From assembly GCF_000718165.1 (NCBI RefSeq), contig NZ_JOEY01000052.1, positions 1 through 64,000 of the forward strand: a stretch of DNA of 64,000 nt, written 5' to 3'. The translations under genes were made by a program, and so were the position numbers. Positions within the stretch are counted from its first letter, which is position 1; the number at the start of each line of letters is the position of its first letter. The notes below the pieces were generated by a model, which worked only from the letters and a program-made list of their open reading frames with translations, was not told the DNA's origin and ran no database searches. Source of the DNA: Streptomyces fulvoviolaceus. Its GTDB lineage: Bacteria; Actinomycetota; Actinomycetes; Streptomycetales; Streptomycetaceae. Positions 34,661-42,931 of the stretch are shown here, one piece after another.

Positions 34661-36031
34661 ATGGATGCGGACACAGTGGATCTGCTGGTGATAGGCGGCG
34701 GGATGGCCGGCCTCTCGGCCGCCGCCCGGGTGGCGGCCGAGGGCGGCTCGGTGGTGCTGGTGGAGAAGGCGGAACACACCGGCGGCTCCGCCCGCTTCGC
34801 CGGTTTCGTATGGACCGCTCCGACCGTCGAGGAGTTGCGCCGGGTCAATCCGGACGGCGATCCGGAACTGGCCGCGGCCCTGGTGGACGGATTCGCCGAG
34901 GGCGTGGCCTGGATCCGGTCGCTCGGCGTGGAGTGCAAACCACCGGTGCCCGTCCTGGGCTTCGGCCGCGGGCATCAGCTCGACACCAACCACTACCTCG
35001 ACACGTGCGAGCGGCTGATCCGCGACCGGGGCCAGGACGTGCTGACCGGCACCCCGACCCGCACCCTCCTGACGGAGAACGGTGTGGTGAAAGGCGCGGA
35101 GTGCCTCCTGCCGGACGGTTCCGCGCGCCGGATCGAGGCCGCCTGGACCATGCTCGCCACCGGCGGCTTCCAGGGCGATCCACGCTTGCGCGCCCAGCAC
35201 CTCCACGCCCAGGCCGCGGACATGGGACTGCGGGCCAACCCGCACAGCCGGGGTGACGGACTCGCTCTCGGCCGAGCCGCGGGAGCGGCGTTCGGCAAGA
35301 AGGACGCGGGGTTCTACGGGCACCTGATGCCGGCGGGCGTCTCCCTGGCCGACCCCGCGCGCTTCGTCGACCTCGCGCTCTACTACAGCGAGCACGCCCT
35401 GCTGTTCGACACCACTGGCGAGCGCTTCGTCGATGAGACGGCCGGTGACCATCTCACCACGATGGCGCTGCTGGAACGACCGGGCGCCCGCGGCCTGTTG
35501 GTCGCAGACGCGCGCGTGCACCGGGAGTGGATCAGCGCCTCGTACGTCGAAGGCATCCCCGGCGTGGACAAGTTCCAGTTGTGCCATCGCGCCGGCGCCC
35601 GCAGCGCGGTGGCGGACAGTCTGGAGGACTTCGCTTCGATGCCCGAGGAGTGGGGCTTTCCCGGCGCCACGGTCCGTGACCGCATCGAGGCGTTCAACGC
35701 CACCGCGCGTGCGGGCGGCGCCACAACGCCCGGGCGCCTGCTCGACTCCCGGCCGCTGGACGAGCCGCCCTTCTACGTCATCGAGGCCGAGCCTGCGATC
35801 ACGTTCGCCTTCGGGGGCCTGCTGATCGACACCGGGGCCAACGTCCTGTCCGCGGACGGGGGCGGGGTCGGGGGCGGCCGCAGTACGGTGCCGGGTCTGC
35901 TGGCGGCCGGTGCGGACGCGGGCGGACTGTACCGGCGCGCCTATGCGGGCGGCCTCGCCCCGGCGCTGGTGTTCGGCCTGGCAGCGGCACGGACCGCGCT
36001 CACCGAGACGCCGACGGCCGTCGGGCACTGA
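34661..36031 (+). CDS. FAD-binding dehydrogenase (fumarate reductase/KstD-like flavoprotein)
   Basis: A 456-residue soluble flavoprotein of the FAD_binding_2 family. The Rossmann motif is LLVIGGGMAGLSAAARVAAE, followed by EKAEHTGGSARFAG. LATGGFQGD marks the re-entry into the FAD domain, and the C-terminus has ITFAFGGLLIDTGANVLSAD and AYAGGLAPALVFGLAAAR. Relatives include fumarate reductases, tricarballylate dehydrogenase and 3-ketosteroid delta1-dehydrogenase. It would introduce or remove a double bond next to a carbonyl. MDADTVD is preferred over an upstream GTG. The TetR-type operator precedes it. Confidence 0.85.
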   Translation: MDADTVDLLVIGGGMAGLSAAARVAAEGGSVVLVEKAEHTGGSARFAGFVWTAPTVEELRRVNPDGDPELAAALVDGFAEGVAWIRSLGVECKPPVPVLGFGRGHQLDTNHYLDTCERLIRDRGQDVLTGTPTRTLLTENGVVKGAECLLPDGSARRIEAAWTMLATGGFQGDPRLRAQHLHAQAADMGLRANPHSRGDGLALGRAAGAAFGKKDAGFYGHLMPAGVSLADPARFVDLALYYSEHALLFDTTGERFVDETAGDHLTTMALLERPGARGLLVADARVHREWISASYVEGIPGVDKFQLCHRAGARSAVADSLEDFASMPEEWGFPGATVRDRIEAFNATARAGGATTPGRLLDSRPLDEPPFYVIEAEPAITFAFGGLLIDTGANVLSADGGGVGGGRSTVPGLLAAGADAGGLYRRAYAGGLAPALVFGLAAARTALTETPTAVGH

Positions 36032-36072
36032 GCCTCGGACCGGGCGGACGGCACAAATCCCGTGCACGAGTC

Positions 36073-36117
36073 TTGCCCGTCCGGCACCGCAGTGCCTAGC
36101 TTACTGAAGTGAGTTCA
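36073..36117 (+). promoter_or_regulatory. Promoter and TetR-type operator of the Liv-type transporter operon
   Basis: TTGCCC (36073-36078), 18 bases, TAGCTT (36097-36102), with TACTGAAGTGAGTTCACTTT starting on the last base of the -10 box. Uptake is thus placed under the same control as the catabolic genes. Confidence 0.65.
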
Positions 36118-36195
36118 CTTTGACTTCGCAATGCGTGACGTGAACGCGCTGCCTGCATGCGTGGCGCGAACGCGCTCTTCCACGAGGGAGGGACT

Positions 36196-37065
36196 GTGAG
36201 TCAGTTCCTGCTTGTTCTGGTCAGCGGTGTGGCGAGTGGAGCCGTTTACGGCCTCATGGGTCTCGGGCTGGTCATCATCTACCGGGCCACGGACGTCGTG
36301 AACTTCGCGATGGCGTCGCTCGCGACCCTGGGTCTGTACGTGGCGCTCTCGCTCCACGACCGTGGTGTGGCCACGGTGCTCGGCATCCTCGCCGCCGTCG
36401 CGATCACCGTGGCGGCGGGCCTGGTGGTGCGGGAGACGGTGATCCGGCCGCTGGGGCAGGGGCAGTTGTTCTCCGCGCTCGTCGTGACGATGGGCGTGTC
36501 CCTGGTCGCGGAGAGCACGGCCGGATCGATCTGGGGCGACCAGCCCAAGGACTTCCCCAGCCTGGTCGACGGGACGGTGCGCTGGTCGGGCGCCGCGGTG
36601 CCGGTCCAGAGCCTGGTGACGATCGCCGTGGCCGCCGTGGCGATGGCGCTGGTGGGCTATCTGTTCGCCCGCACCACGCTCGGCTCGGCCATGCGCGCCG
36701 CGGCCGAGTCGGCGGACACCGCCCGCGTGATCGGGCTGAGCTCGCAACGGCTCGCCAGGATCTCCTGGGCGCTCGGCCTGGGTCTCGCCGCACTCGCCGC
36801 CTGCCTGTACGCACCGCGGTCCGGCCTGGTGCCCACCGCACTGGTCGCCCCCCTCTTCCGGGCCTTCGCCGGAATCTTCCTGGGCGGACTGACCAGCATG
36901 TACGGCGCCGTCCTCGGCGGGCTGACCATCGGTGTCCTGGACAACCTGGCGGCGAACTACGTCTCCGCCAGCTTCCGGGACACGTTCGTGTTCTCGTTCA
37001 CCGTGCTGGTGCTGCTGATCCGTCCGCAGGGCATGTTCGGCACCCGCACCTTCCAACGGGTCTGA
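36196..37065 (+). CDS. Branched-chain-amino-acid-type ABC permease (LivH-like)
   Basis: A 289-residue membrane protein starting at a GTG with GAGGGAGGG upstream (MSQFLLVLVSG). Eight or so hydrophobic segments include GLMGLGLVIIYRATDVVNFA, a LivH hallmark, and AIFLGGLTSMYGAVLGGL-like sequence near the end. It forms the channel with the LivM part of the next gene. Transporters of this class often import aromatic acids, amides or other organic acids as well as amino acids; the operator in front ties it to the island's substrate. Confidence 0.9.
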   Translation: MSQFLLVLVSGVASGAVYGLMGLGLVIIYRATDVVNFAMASLATLGLYVALSLHDRGVATVLGILAAVAITVAAGLVVRETVIRPLGQGQLFSALVVTMGVSLVAESTAGSIWGDQPKDFPSLVDGTVRWSGAAVPVQSLVTIAVAAVAMALVGYLFARTTLGSAMRAAAESADTARVIGLSSQRLARISWALGLGLAALAACLYAPRSGLVPTALVAPLFRAFAGIFLGGLTSMYGAVLGGLTIGVLDNLAANYVSASFRDTFVFSFTVLVLLIRPQGMFGTRTFQRV

Positions 37066-37077
37066 GGGGTCGCATCC

Positions 37078-39612
37078 ATGGTCTTCAACCGTTCCCTCCT
37101 GGCGAGGGCCGCCCTGGGCCCGGCCGCCGGCGCGGTGCTCATGGCATTCATGGCCTCCGGCGCGATCCCCGCGTACCAGATGTACTCGGTGGGGCTCGCG
37201 GCCGTGTACACGATGGTCGTGCTGTCGGTCGGCCTGCTCGCCGGCTGGTCCGGCATCTGGTCCGTGGGCCACCCCGCGTTCTTCGCCATCGGCGCCTACT
37301 TCGCCGCGTACGGCAGCGGCCACGACTGGCCCCTGGAAGCAGTGGTCCTCGGAGCCGTCGCCACCGGTGCCGCCCTGGGCGCCTTCCTGGGGTACGCGGG
37401 TGCCAGGTTCTCGGTGCTCTACATCGCCCTGCTGACCCTCGCCTTCACCACGGTCACCCTGGAGTTGATCAACCGCTGGAGCAGCGTGACCGGCGGCGAC
37501 CAGGGAGTGCCGGTGATCCAGCTGCGCAGTGCCCTGGGCTTCGGCACCCTCCTGGGTGGTGGCGCCGAGGCCCAGTACCTCGCGGTCGGCGCCGCCGCCG
37601 TCGTACTCGCGCTGGCCGTGCCGGCTGCCGCCTCGGGGCTGCGGATGCGGCTGGTGGCCGCCAAGTCGCACCCCCTGGCCGCCCGTACAATCGGCATCGC
37701 GCCGGAGGCGCAGTCGTCGCTGTCGTTCGCGGTGAGCGGGGCGTGCACCTGTTTCGCGGGCGTGCTGCTCGGACTGCTCACCGGGTTCGTCAGCCCGGAG
37801 CCGTTCTCGCTGGCCTTCGGTATCTCGCTGATCGCGGCGTGCGTGCTCGGCGGGGTCGGCACCGTCCTCGGCGCCGTGGCCGGCGGCATCTACCTGACCT
37901 GGAACCCTTCGCTGTCGTCCGCGGTCGGGCTGCCTCAGCCGGTCGTGCAGGGCCTCGTGCTGATCGGGGTGCTCCTCTTCCTGCCGGGTGGCGTCGTCCC
38001 GTTCCTCGCCAAGCCCGCGCGGAGCATCCTTCGGCGCGTGCCGCGACGGCCGGACGCCGAAGTCCCGTTGCCGGCCGAAGCGTCGGCGGACCACGCGCCG
38101 CTGCGGCCCCCGTCCGAGGCTGCGGGCAGCGGCCCCGTGCTGCTGCACCTGGAGCACATGTCGGTCTCGTACGGCGGACTCAAGGCCCTGGAGGACGCCT
38201 CGCTGACCCTCCGACAGAACGAGATCCTGGCCGTCATCGGCCCCAACGGGGCAGGAAAGACAACCCTGTTGAATGCCTTGTCGGGGCTGACAGGCAACGG
38301 CCGGGTCAGCGGGACCGCCGACTTCGCCGGCCGGCCCCTCCTCAGGGCCAGGGCGACCGCACGGCGGCGGCTGGGCATCGGCCGCACCTTCCAGCACGCG
38401 GAGGTCTTCTCCGAACTCACCGTCGCGGAGAACGTGTTGTGCACCCGGCGCCGCATCACCCCCGGGGACCGGGCCGATGTCGCGCGCCTGCTGCACTCCG
38501 TCGGTCTCGCGGACGTGGCCGACCGCCGCCCCGGAGAACTGCCGTTCGGCCTCCAGAAGCGTCTCGACCTGGCCCGTGCGATGGCCGAGGAACCGAAACT
38601 GCTGATACTGGACGAGCCGTTCGGCGGTCTCGACGCGGGTGAACGGGCGTTGCTGGCACGGCACATCAGGCGGTTGCACGCCGGCGGCACCGCCGTAGTG
38701 GTCATCGACCACGTCCTCGACGACCTCTTCTCCGTCGCCCACCGGGTGCTCGCGTTCGACTTCGGCCGCACGATCGGCGAGGGCACCCCGGACACCGTTC
38801 TCCAGGACCCGAAGGTGCGGTCGTCGTACCTGGGATCGGTCGACGGCAGGACACGGCCGCCCGAGCACGTGGGCGAACGGAGCATGATCCGCCTGCACGG
38901 GGTCGGCCACACCTACGGCGGCGTGATCGCCCTGCGCGACGTCGACCTCGACGTCCGCCAGGGGATCGTGCTGGGCGTCGCCGGAGCCAACGGAGCGGGC
39001 AAGAGCACGCTGGCCGGCATCCTGCACGGCTCGCTGGAACCGGCCCGGGGCGACCGGAAGACGGGCGGAACCGTCCGCACCAGCCTGGCGCCGGAAGGAC
39101 GGGCCCTGTTCAAGACGCTGTCCCTGCGCGAGAACCTCGAAGTTGCGGCGTATGCGGCGGGCATCACCGGTGCACCGTTGCGCGAGCGGCTGGAGGAGAC
39201 CGTCCAGTGGCTGCCGGCGCGACTGCGCGACCGGATGTCCGCCTCCGCCGGCGGACTGTCCGGCGGGGAGCAGCAGATGCTCGCCATCGCCCGGGCCCTG
39301 ATCGTCTCGCCGGACGTCCTGATCGTCGACGAACCGGCACTCGGGCTGGCCCCCGCCCTGGTCGACGAGGTGTACGACCGGCTGGCCAGGCTGGCCCACG
39401 ACGGGCTGACCGTCGTACTGCTCGAACAGCTGCTCAGCCGGGCCATGTCCGTGTGCCACGAGGTGGCCGTGCTGCACGAGGGCGTCGTCGCGGCCCACGG
39501 ACGGCCCGGCGACCCGGAGTTCGCGGCCGTGGCGGAAGCGGCGTACTTCAACGGCGGCCTGGAAGCCGCCACGACCGCGGCGGCCACCGCCCGGACCTCC
39601 CAGATGAACTGA
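37078..39612 (+). CDS. Triple-fusion ABC transporter protein: LivM permease, LivG ATPase, LivF ATPase
   Basis: A single uninterrupted 844-residue frame. Residues 1-315 are a LivM-type permease (SVGLLAGWSGIWSVGHPAFF). Residues about 350-590 are a LivG-type ATPase with Walker A GPNGAGKTT near 390, a degenerate signature ELPFGLQKRLDLARA and Walker B LLILDEPFGGLD. Residues about 603-830 are a LivF-type ATPase with GANGAGKST near 637, LSGGEQQMLAIARAL and LIVDEPALGLAP near 750. LivM-LivG fusions are common; all three in one chain is unusual. Linkers are about 35 (Pro/Ala-rich) and 15 residues. The LivG signature motif lacks the usual LSGGQ-like form. Confidence 0.9.
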   Translation: MVFNRSLLARAALGPAAGAVLMAFMASGAIPAYQMYSVGLAAVYTMVVLSVGLLAGWSGIWSVGHPAFFAIGAYFAAYGSGHDWPLEAVVLGAVATGAALGAFLGYAGARFSVLYIALLTLAFTTVTLELINRWSSVTGGDQGVPVIQLRSALGFGTLLGGGAEAQYLAVGAAAVVLALAVPAAASGLRMRLVAAKSHPLAARTIGIAPEAQSSLSFAVSGACTCFAGVLLGLLTGFVSPEPFSLAFGISLIAACVLGGVGTVLGAVAGGIYLTWNPSLSSAVGLPQPVVQGLVLIGVLLFLPGGVVPFLAKPARSILRRVPRRPDAEVPLPAEASADHAPLRPPSEAAGSGPVLLHLEHMSVSYGGLKALEDASLTLRQNEILAVIGPNGAGKTTLLNALSGLTGNGRVSGTADFAGRPLLRARATARRRLGIGRTFQHAEVFSELTVAENVLCTRRRITPGDRADVARLLHSVGLADVADRRPGELPFGLQKRLDLARAMAEEPKLLILDEPFGGLDAGERALLARHIRRLHAGGTAVVVIDHVLDDLFSVAHRVLAFDFGRTIGEGTPDTVLQDPKVRSSYLGSVDGRTRPPEHVGERSMIRLHGVGHTYGGVIALRDVDLDVRQGIVLGVAGANGAGKSTLAGILHGSLEPARGDRKTGGTVRTSLAPEGRALFKTLSLRENLEVAAYAAGITGAPLRERLEETVQWLPARLRDRMSASAGGLSGGEQQMLAIARALIVSPDVLIVDEPALGLAPALVDEVYDRLARLAHDGLTVVLLEQLLSRAMSVCHEVAVLHEGVVAAHGRPGDPEFAAVAEAAYFNGGLEAATTAAATARTSQMN

Positions 39613-39637
39613 AATCCCGTTGTGAACGAGGTGGACC

Positions 39638-40846
39638 GTGTTCCGGACAATGAGAAAATTCCGCCGCCCCGCGGGCGCGATGGCCGTCCTGGCCGCGGTG
39701 GCACTGACCGCCAACGCGTGCGCCGGTGAGGACTCCGCAGGGGCCGCCGGCAGCTCGTCCGAGATCCATATCGGCGCGTGGCTTCCCCTCACCGGCGCCA
39801 CCGCCACGTACGGCGTGGCCGAGAAGGCGGGCGCCGACGCGTACTTCAAGATGCTCAACGCCCAGGGCGGCATCAACGGCCGCAAGGTCCGGTGGACCGT
39901 CAAGGACAACGCGGCCGACCCGCAGCAGACCGTGCAGATCGCAAGGGAACTGGTCGGCCAGGACAAGGTCGTGGCCATCGTCAACGCGAACGGCACCTCC
40001 CAGGCGGAGGCGGCCTTCCCGTTCGTCCTCAACCAGTCCAAGGTGCCGGTCCTCAACGAGGTGGGCGGCACCGAGTCCTGGTACGAACCGCCGCGCCCTG
40101 GCCTGTTCGGCACCCAGACCCTCTACGAGGACCAGGCCGCCGCGATCGCCGGCTGGGCGGTGCAGGACGGCGCGAAGAAGATCCTCGTCGTGCACAGTGA
40201 CCCGGCCGCGTTCGTGAACGTGGCCGAGCAGGTGGAGCCCGTAGCGAAGAAGGTGGACCCCTCGGTCGAGGTCGACCGGCTGCCGGTCAAGTACCAGACC
40301 ACCGACTACACCCCCGTGATCAGCAAGGTGAAGGCCGCGAAAACCCAGGCGGTGGTCCTGATCCTCACCTCCCCCGAGGCAGCCGCCTTCCTCAAGGAGG
40401 CCAAGCTCCAGGGGCTGTCCCTGCCCACCTACGCCTACGCGCCCGTGGCCGCCGAGTCGACGCTCTCACTGGCCAAGAACGCCGCCGAGGGCCTCAAGGC
40501 CGTACAGCTGGTGAAGGCGCCCTCCGACAAGGACCCCGCGGTGAAGGAGTTCCGGACCGCGATGGCCAAGTACGAGCCCGGGCAGAGCGCCGGATTCCTC
40601 GCCCTGTGGGGCTGGAGCAACGCGAAGGTGTTCGCCGAGATCGCGAAGACCGTCAAGGGACCTGTCACGGCCCAGTCCCTCACCGCCGCGTACCAGAAGG
40701 CGAGCAAGGTGGATCCGGGGGTGTCGCCGGTCATGAACTTCAGCGCGAGCAACCACCTCGGCACGCGCAGCGTGCAGCGAGTGGTCGTGGAGAACGGCGC
40801 CTGGACATCCGTCGGCGACTTCTACACGCCCCCGGCACGCGACTGA
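39638..40846 (+). CDS. Branched-chain-amino-acid-type substrate-binding protein (LivK-like)
   Basis: A 402-residue exported binding protein (Peripla_BP_6). The N-terminus has GAMAVLAAVALTANAC, a probable lipobox ending at Cys. The body shows IHIGAWLPLTGATATYGVAE, GINGRKVRWTVKDNAADPQQ and YQTTDYTPVISKVKAAK, typical of the family. The GTG start has GAGGTGG five bases upstream. It completes the transporter with the two preceding genes, and a strong terminator follows. The ligand is likely the precursor of the island's pathway. Confidence 0.9.
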   Translation: MFRTMRKFRRPAGAMAVLAAVALTANACAGEDSAGAAGSSSEIHIGAWLPLTGATATYGVAEKAGADAYFKMLNAQGGINGRKVRWTVKDNAADPQQTVQIARELVGQDKVVAIVNANGTSQAEAAFPFVLNQSKVPVLNEVGGTESWYEPPRPGLFGTQTLYEDQAAAIAGWAVQDGAKKILVVHSDPAAFVNVAEQVEPVAKKVDPSVEVDRLPVKYQTTDYTPVISKVKAAKTQAVVLILTSPEAAAFLKEAKLQGLSLPTYAYAPVAAESTLSLAKNAAEGLKAVQLVKAPSDKDPAVKEFRTAMAKYEPGQSAGFLALWGWSNAKVFAEIAKTVKGPVTAQSLTAAYQKASKVDPGVSPVMNFSASNHLGTRSVQRVVVENGAWTSVGDFYTPPARD

Positions 40847-40953
40847 GCGCCTGGCCCGGGCACGGCGGGCTCCTCCACCGTCACCTCCCGCAACGGCCCG
40901 GGCGGCCAACGTTTCCGGTGCTGCCCCCAACGGCTGAAGGCCAACCCGTCAAG

Positions 40954-40983
40954 GCGCGGGCCGGGACCGCTCCCGGCCCGCGC
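40954..40983 (+). terminator. Strong hairpin after the transporter operon
   Basis: A perfect 13-base stem (GCGCGGGCCGGGA and complement) with loop CCGC, 107 bases past the binding-protein stop codon. It marks the right boundary of the TetR-controlled island. The rest of the gap from 40847 to about 41208 shows no gene. Confidence 0.7.
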
Positions 40984-41208
40984 TCGCGACGCAACCGGCG
41001 CGGTCCTGGCCGGATACCAGCCCTCCTCGGGGACAGAGCTCCGACGAACGTGAGCCGATGTCCAGGAGCGGTCCGTTCGGCCTCTTCGGGGAGTAGCGTG
41101 AGCTCATCGGGAGCATTTCGCACACCGGCCCCGATACCGGTGTCGTTCCTGGTGAGCAACGACATCGGTCAACTGCCACGAGCAGAGGTCCGGAGACGGG
41201 TTCGCGCG

Positions 41209-41367
41209 ATGTCCGCGACCATCGACCATCCCCGGCTACGGGCCGTACCCCTCAAACCCAGGCGACTGCAGCGCCGGGACACGATCGACCGGGTCTCCGG
41301 AAGCCTGAAACGGGCCCTCGAGACGACCAAGGACGCCTTCAGGCGGAACGGAAGCAGCCCTCGATGA
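41209..41367 (+). CDS. Small basic protein, coupled to the next gene
   Basis: A 52-residue protein starting MSATIDHPRLRAVPLKPRRL and ending KDAFRRNGSSPR. GGAGACGGG lies eight bases before the ATG. Its TGA overlaps the next ATG by four bases, which supports both as real genes. A GTG at 41152 in the same frame could give a longer form. No family was recognised. Confidence 0.45.
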   Translation: MSATIDHPRLRAVPLKPRRLQRRDTIDRVSGSLKRALETTKDAFRRNGSSPR

Positions 41368-41711
41368 TGTACGACCAGACACGCGCCCAGCAGCCCGCGG
41401 GCCAAGCCCCGCGCCCCGCCGAGCGCCGCACTCCTGGCCCGGAGCCACTGCTCCCGTCGGCCGAACGGGACAAGATCCTCGTGCGCCTCCGGCACGCCCT
41501 CAACACCTTCGCCGACACCCCGCGTGAGGCCCTCGAAGAGGCCGAGAGCGCCTACGACGAAGCCACCGCCCAGCTCGTGAACGCCCTCGCGGAACGGCGG
41601 GGTCTCCTGCGCGCCGGCTGGGAGGAGCAGGACCCCGGATCGCAGTCCGACGAACTCCGGCACGCGCTGAGGCAGTACCGGGAGATCACCCAACGGCTGC
41701 TCCAGCTCTAG
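41364..41711 (+). CDS. Hypothetical helical protein
   Basis: A 115-residue soluble protein. A Pro/Ala/Arg-rich N-terminus is followed by long amphipathic helices (LVRLRHALNTFADTPREALE, YDEATAQLVNALAERRG, DELRHALRQYREITQRLLQL). No cofactor or catalytic motif is visible and no family was recognised. It is coupled to the small gene upstream. Confidence 0.5.
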   Translation: MMYDQTRAQQPAGQAPRPAERRTPGPEPLLPSAERDKILVRLRHALNTFADTPREALEEAESAYDEATAQLVNALAERRGLLRAGWEEQDPGSQSDELRHALRQYREITQRLLQL

Positions 41712-41871
41712 CTCTCCTGCAGGGCCTTCGTCGCCGCGCCGGGAACTCCTCCAGCGTCGGCACGAAGTCCGGCGGGTCGCCCGGGCCTGCCGCGTCGCCG
41801 CGTTGTCGTTTCCATCCGTTCGTACACTGGCCGCGTGCCCGGACAGGGAAAGGTGCTGGTGGGTGGAGCCG

Positions 41872-42759
41872 GTGACGAGGGAACGCCCTGAAGGGCTGTT
41901 CGTCGGCCTGTGCACCCTGGACGTCATCCAGCTCGTGGACCACGCACCCGCGCCCAACCAGAAACTGACGGCCCGCCGGCAGGTCGTGACCGCAGGCGGC
42001 CCGGCAACGAACGCGGCGGCGACCTTCGCCCACCTGGGCGGCGCGGCCCGGCTGCTCACCGCGATCGGCTCCCATCCGCTGGGACATGTGGTCGCGGCGG
42101 ACCTGAACCGGCTGGGCGTGACCGTGTCGGATCTCGCAGCCGACTCCGTCGAGTCGCCCGCCGTGTCCTCCATTCTGGTGACCGCGTCCAGCGGGGACCG
42201 AGCCGTCGTCTCGACCAATGCGACGGGGTACCGGCTCGCACCGCCCGAGGATCTCGACGCGTTGGTGGCGGCCTGCGGCATCGTCGAGTTCGACGGCCAC
42301 CACAGGGAACTGGCCCAGGCTGCCGCCCACGCTGCGCGCGCCGCCGGGCGCCGGACCGTCCTCGACGGGGGCAGCTGGAAGGCCGGCACGCAGCACCTGC
42401 TCCCGCTCATCGACGTGGCCGTGTGCTCGGACGACTTCCACCCGCCCGGCACGCACACGCCGGCGGACACCCTGCGGTTCCTGCGGGAGCACGGGGTCGT
42501 CTGGGCGGCGGTCAGCCGGGGAGCGCAGCCCATCATGTGGGCGGGCCCCGACGGCAGCGGCACGGTGGATGTGCCGGCCGTCCCGGTGGCGGACACCCTG
42601 GGTGCGGGCGACATCCTGCACGGAGCCCTCGCCCATCGCCTCGCGGTCCAAGGCCCCTTGACATCGCAGGGCTTCGCCGAGGCCCTGCGGGGTGCGGCCG
42701 CAGTGGCCTCCCAGGCGTGTGCCTCGTTCGGCACGCGGGCGTGGATGCGGGGGCGCTGA
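41872..42759 (+). CDS. PfkB-family carbohydrate kinase
   Basis: About 295 residues. VTAGGPATNAAATFAHLGG is the N-terminal PfkB signature and VADTLGAGDILHGALAHRL the C-terminal one with the catalytic Asp in GAGD. Members phosphorylate sugars or nucleosides at a hydroxymethyl group; the substrate cannot be told. The start is uncertain: GTG codons at 41863 and 41872 both have partial ribosome sites. It precedes the glycoside hydrolase block and may phosphorylate a released sugar. Confidence 0.8.
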   Translation: MTRERPEGLFVGLCTLDVIQLVDHAPAPNQKLTARRQVVTAGGPATNAAATFAHLGGAARLLTAIGSHPLGHVVAADLNRLGVTVSDLAADSVESPAVSSILVTASSGDRAVVSTNATGYRLAPPEDLDALVAACGIVEFDGHHRELAQAAAHAARAAGRRTVLDGGSWKAGTQHLLPLIDVAVCSDDFHPPGTHTPADTLRFLREHGVVWAAVSRGAQPIMWAGPDGSGTVDVPAVPVADTLGAGDILHGALAHRLAVQGPLTSQGFAEALRGAAAVASQACASFGTRAWMRGR

Positions 42760-42854
42760 CGCCGCACCCCGGCGACGCAGCCGAGCCACTCGTCGAGTTG
42801 ATCGCCACGCGTATCGGCCTGCAGCAGCCAACACATCGGATCTATCCCGTTGCA

Positions 42855-42883
42855 TTGACGCACACTCCCCCCTTCTCTATGTT
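42855..42883 (+). promoter_or_regulatory. Vegetative-type promoter of the first GH95-like gene
   Basis: TTGACG (42855-42860), 17 bases, TATGTT (42878-42883). GACGCA at 42857-42862 and TGCGTC at 42883-42888 form inverted copies overlapping the two boxes, which might be a regulator site. The leader would be about 40 bases, with GGAGG before the GTG start. Confidence 0.6.
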
Positions 42884-42931
42884 GCGTCGCGGAATAGCTC
42901 CGATGATTCGCCGAGCCCGCCTGGAGGCAAC

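Noticed and set aside
39603..39617. TGAACTGAAATC at the end of the LivMGF gene as another TetR-type operator
   Set aside because: It is mostly coding sequence and its stop codon, lacks the TTCA half, and does not precede a new promoter.
36115..40113. A 1332-codon open frame on the minus strand opposite the Liv-type transporter genes
   Set aside because: It is antisense to three well-supported transporter genes and is made of His/Gly/Gln/Arg-rich sequence, the usual product of reading high-GC codons backwards.
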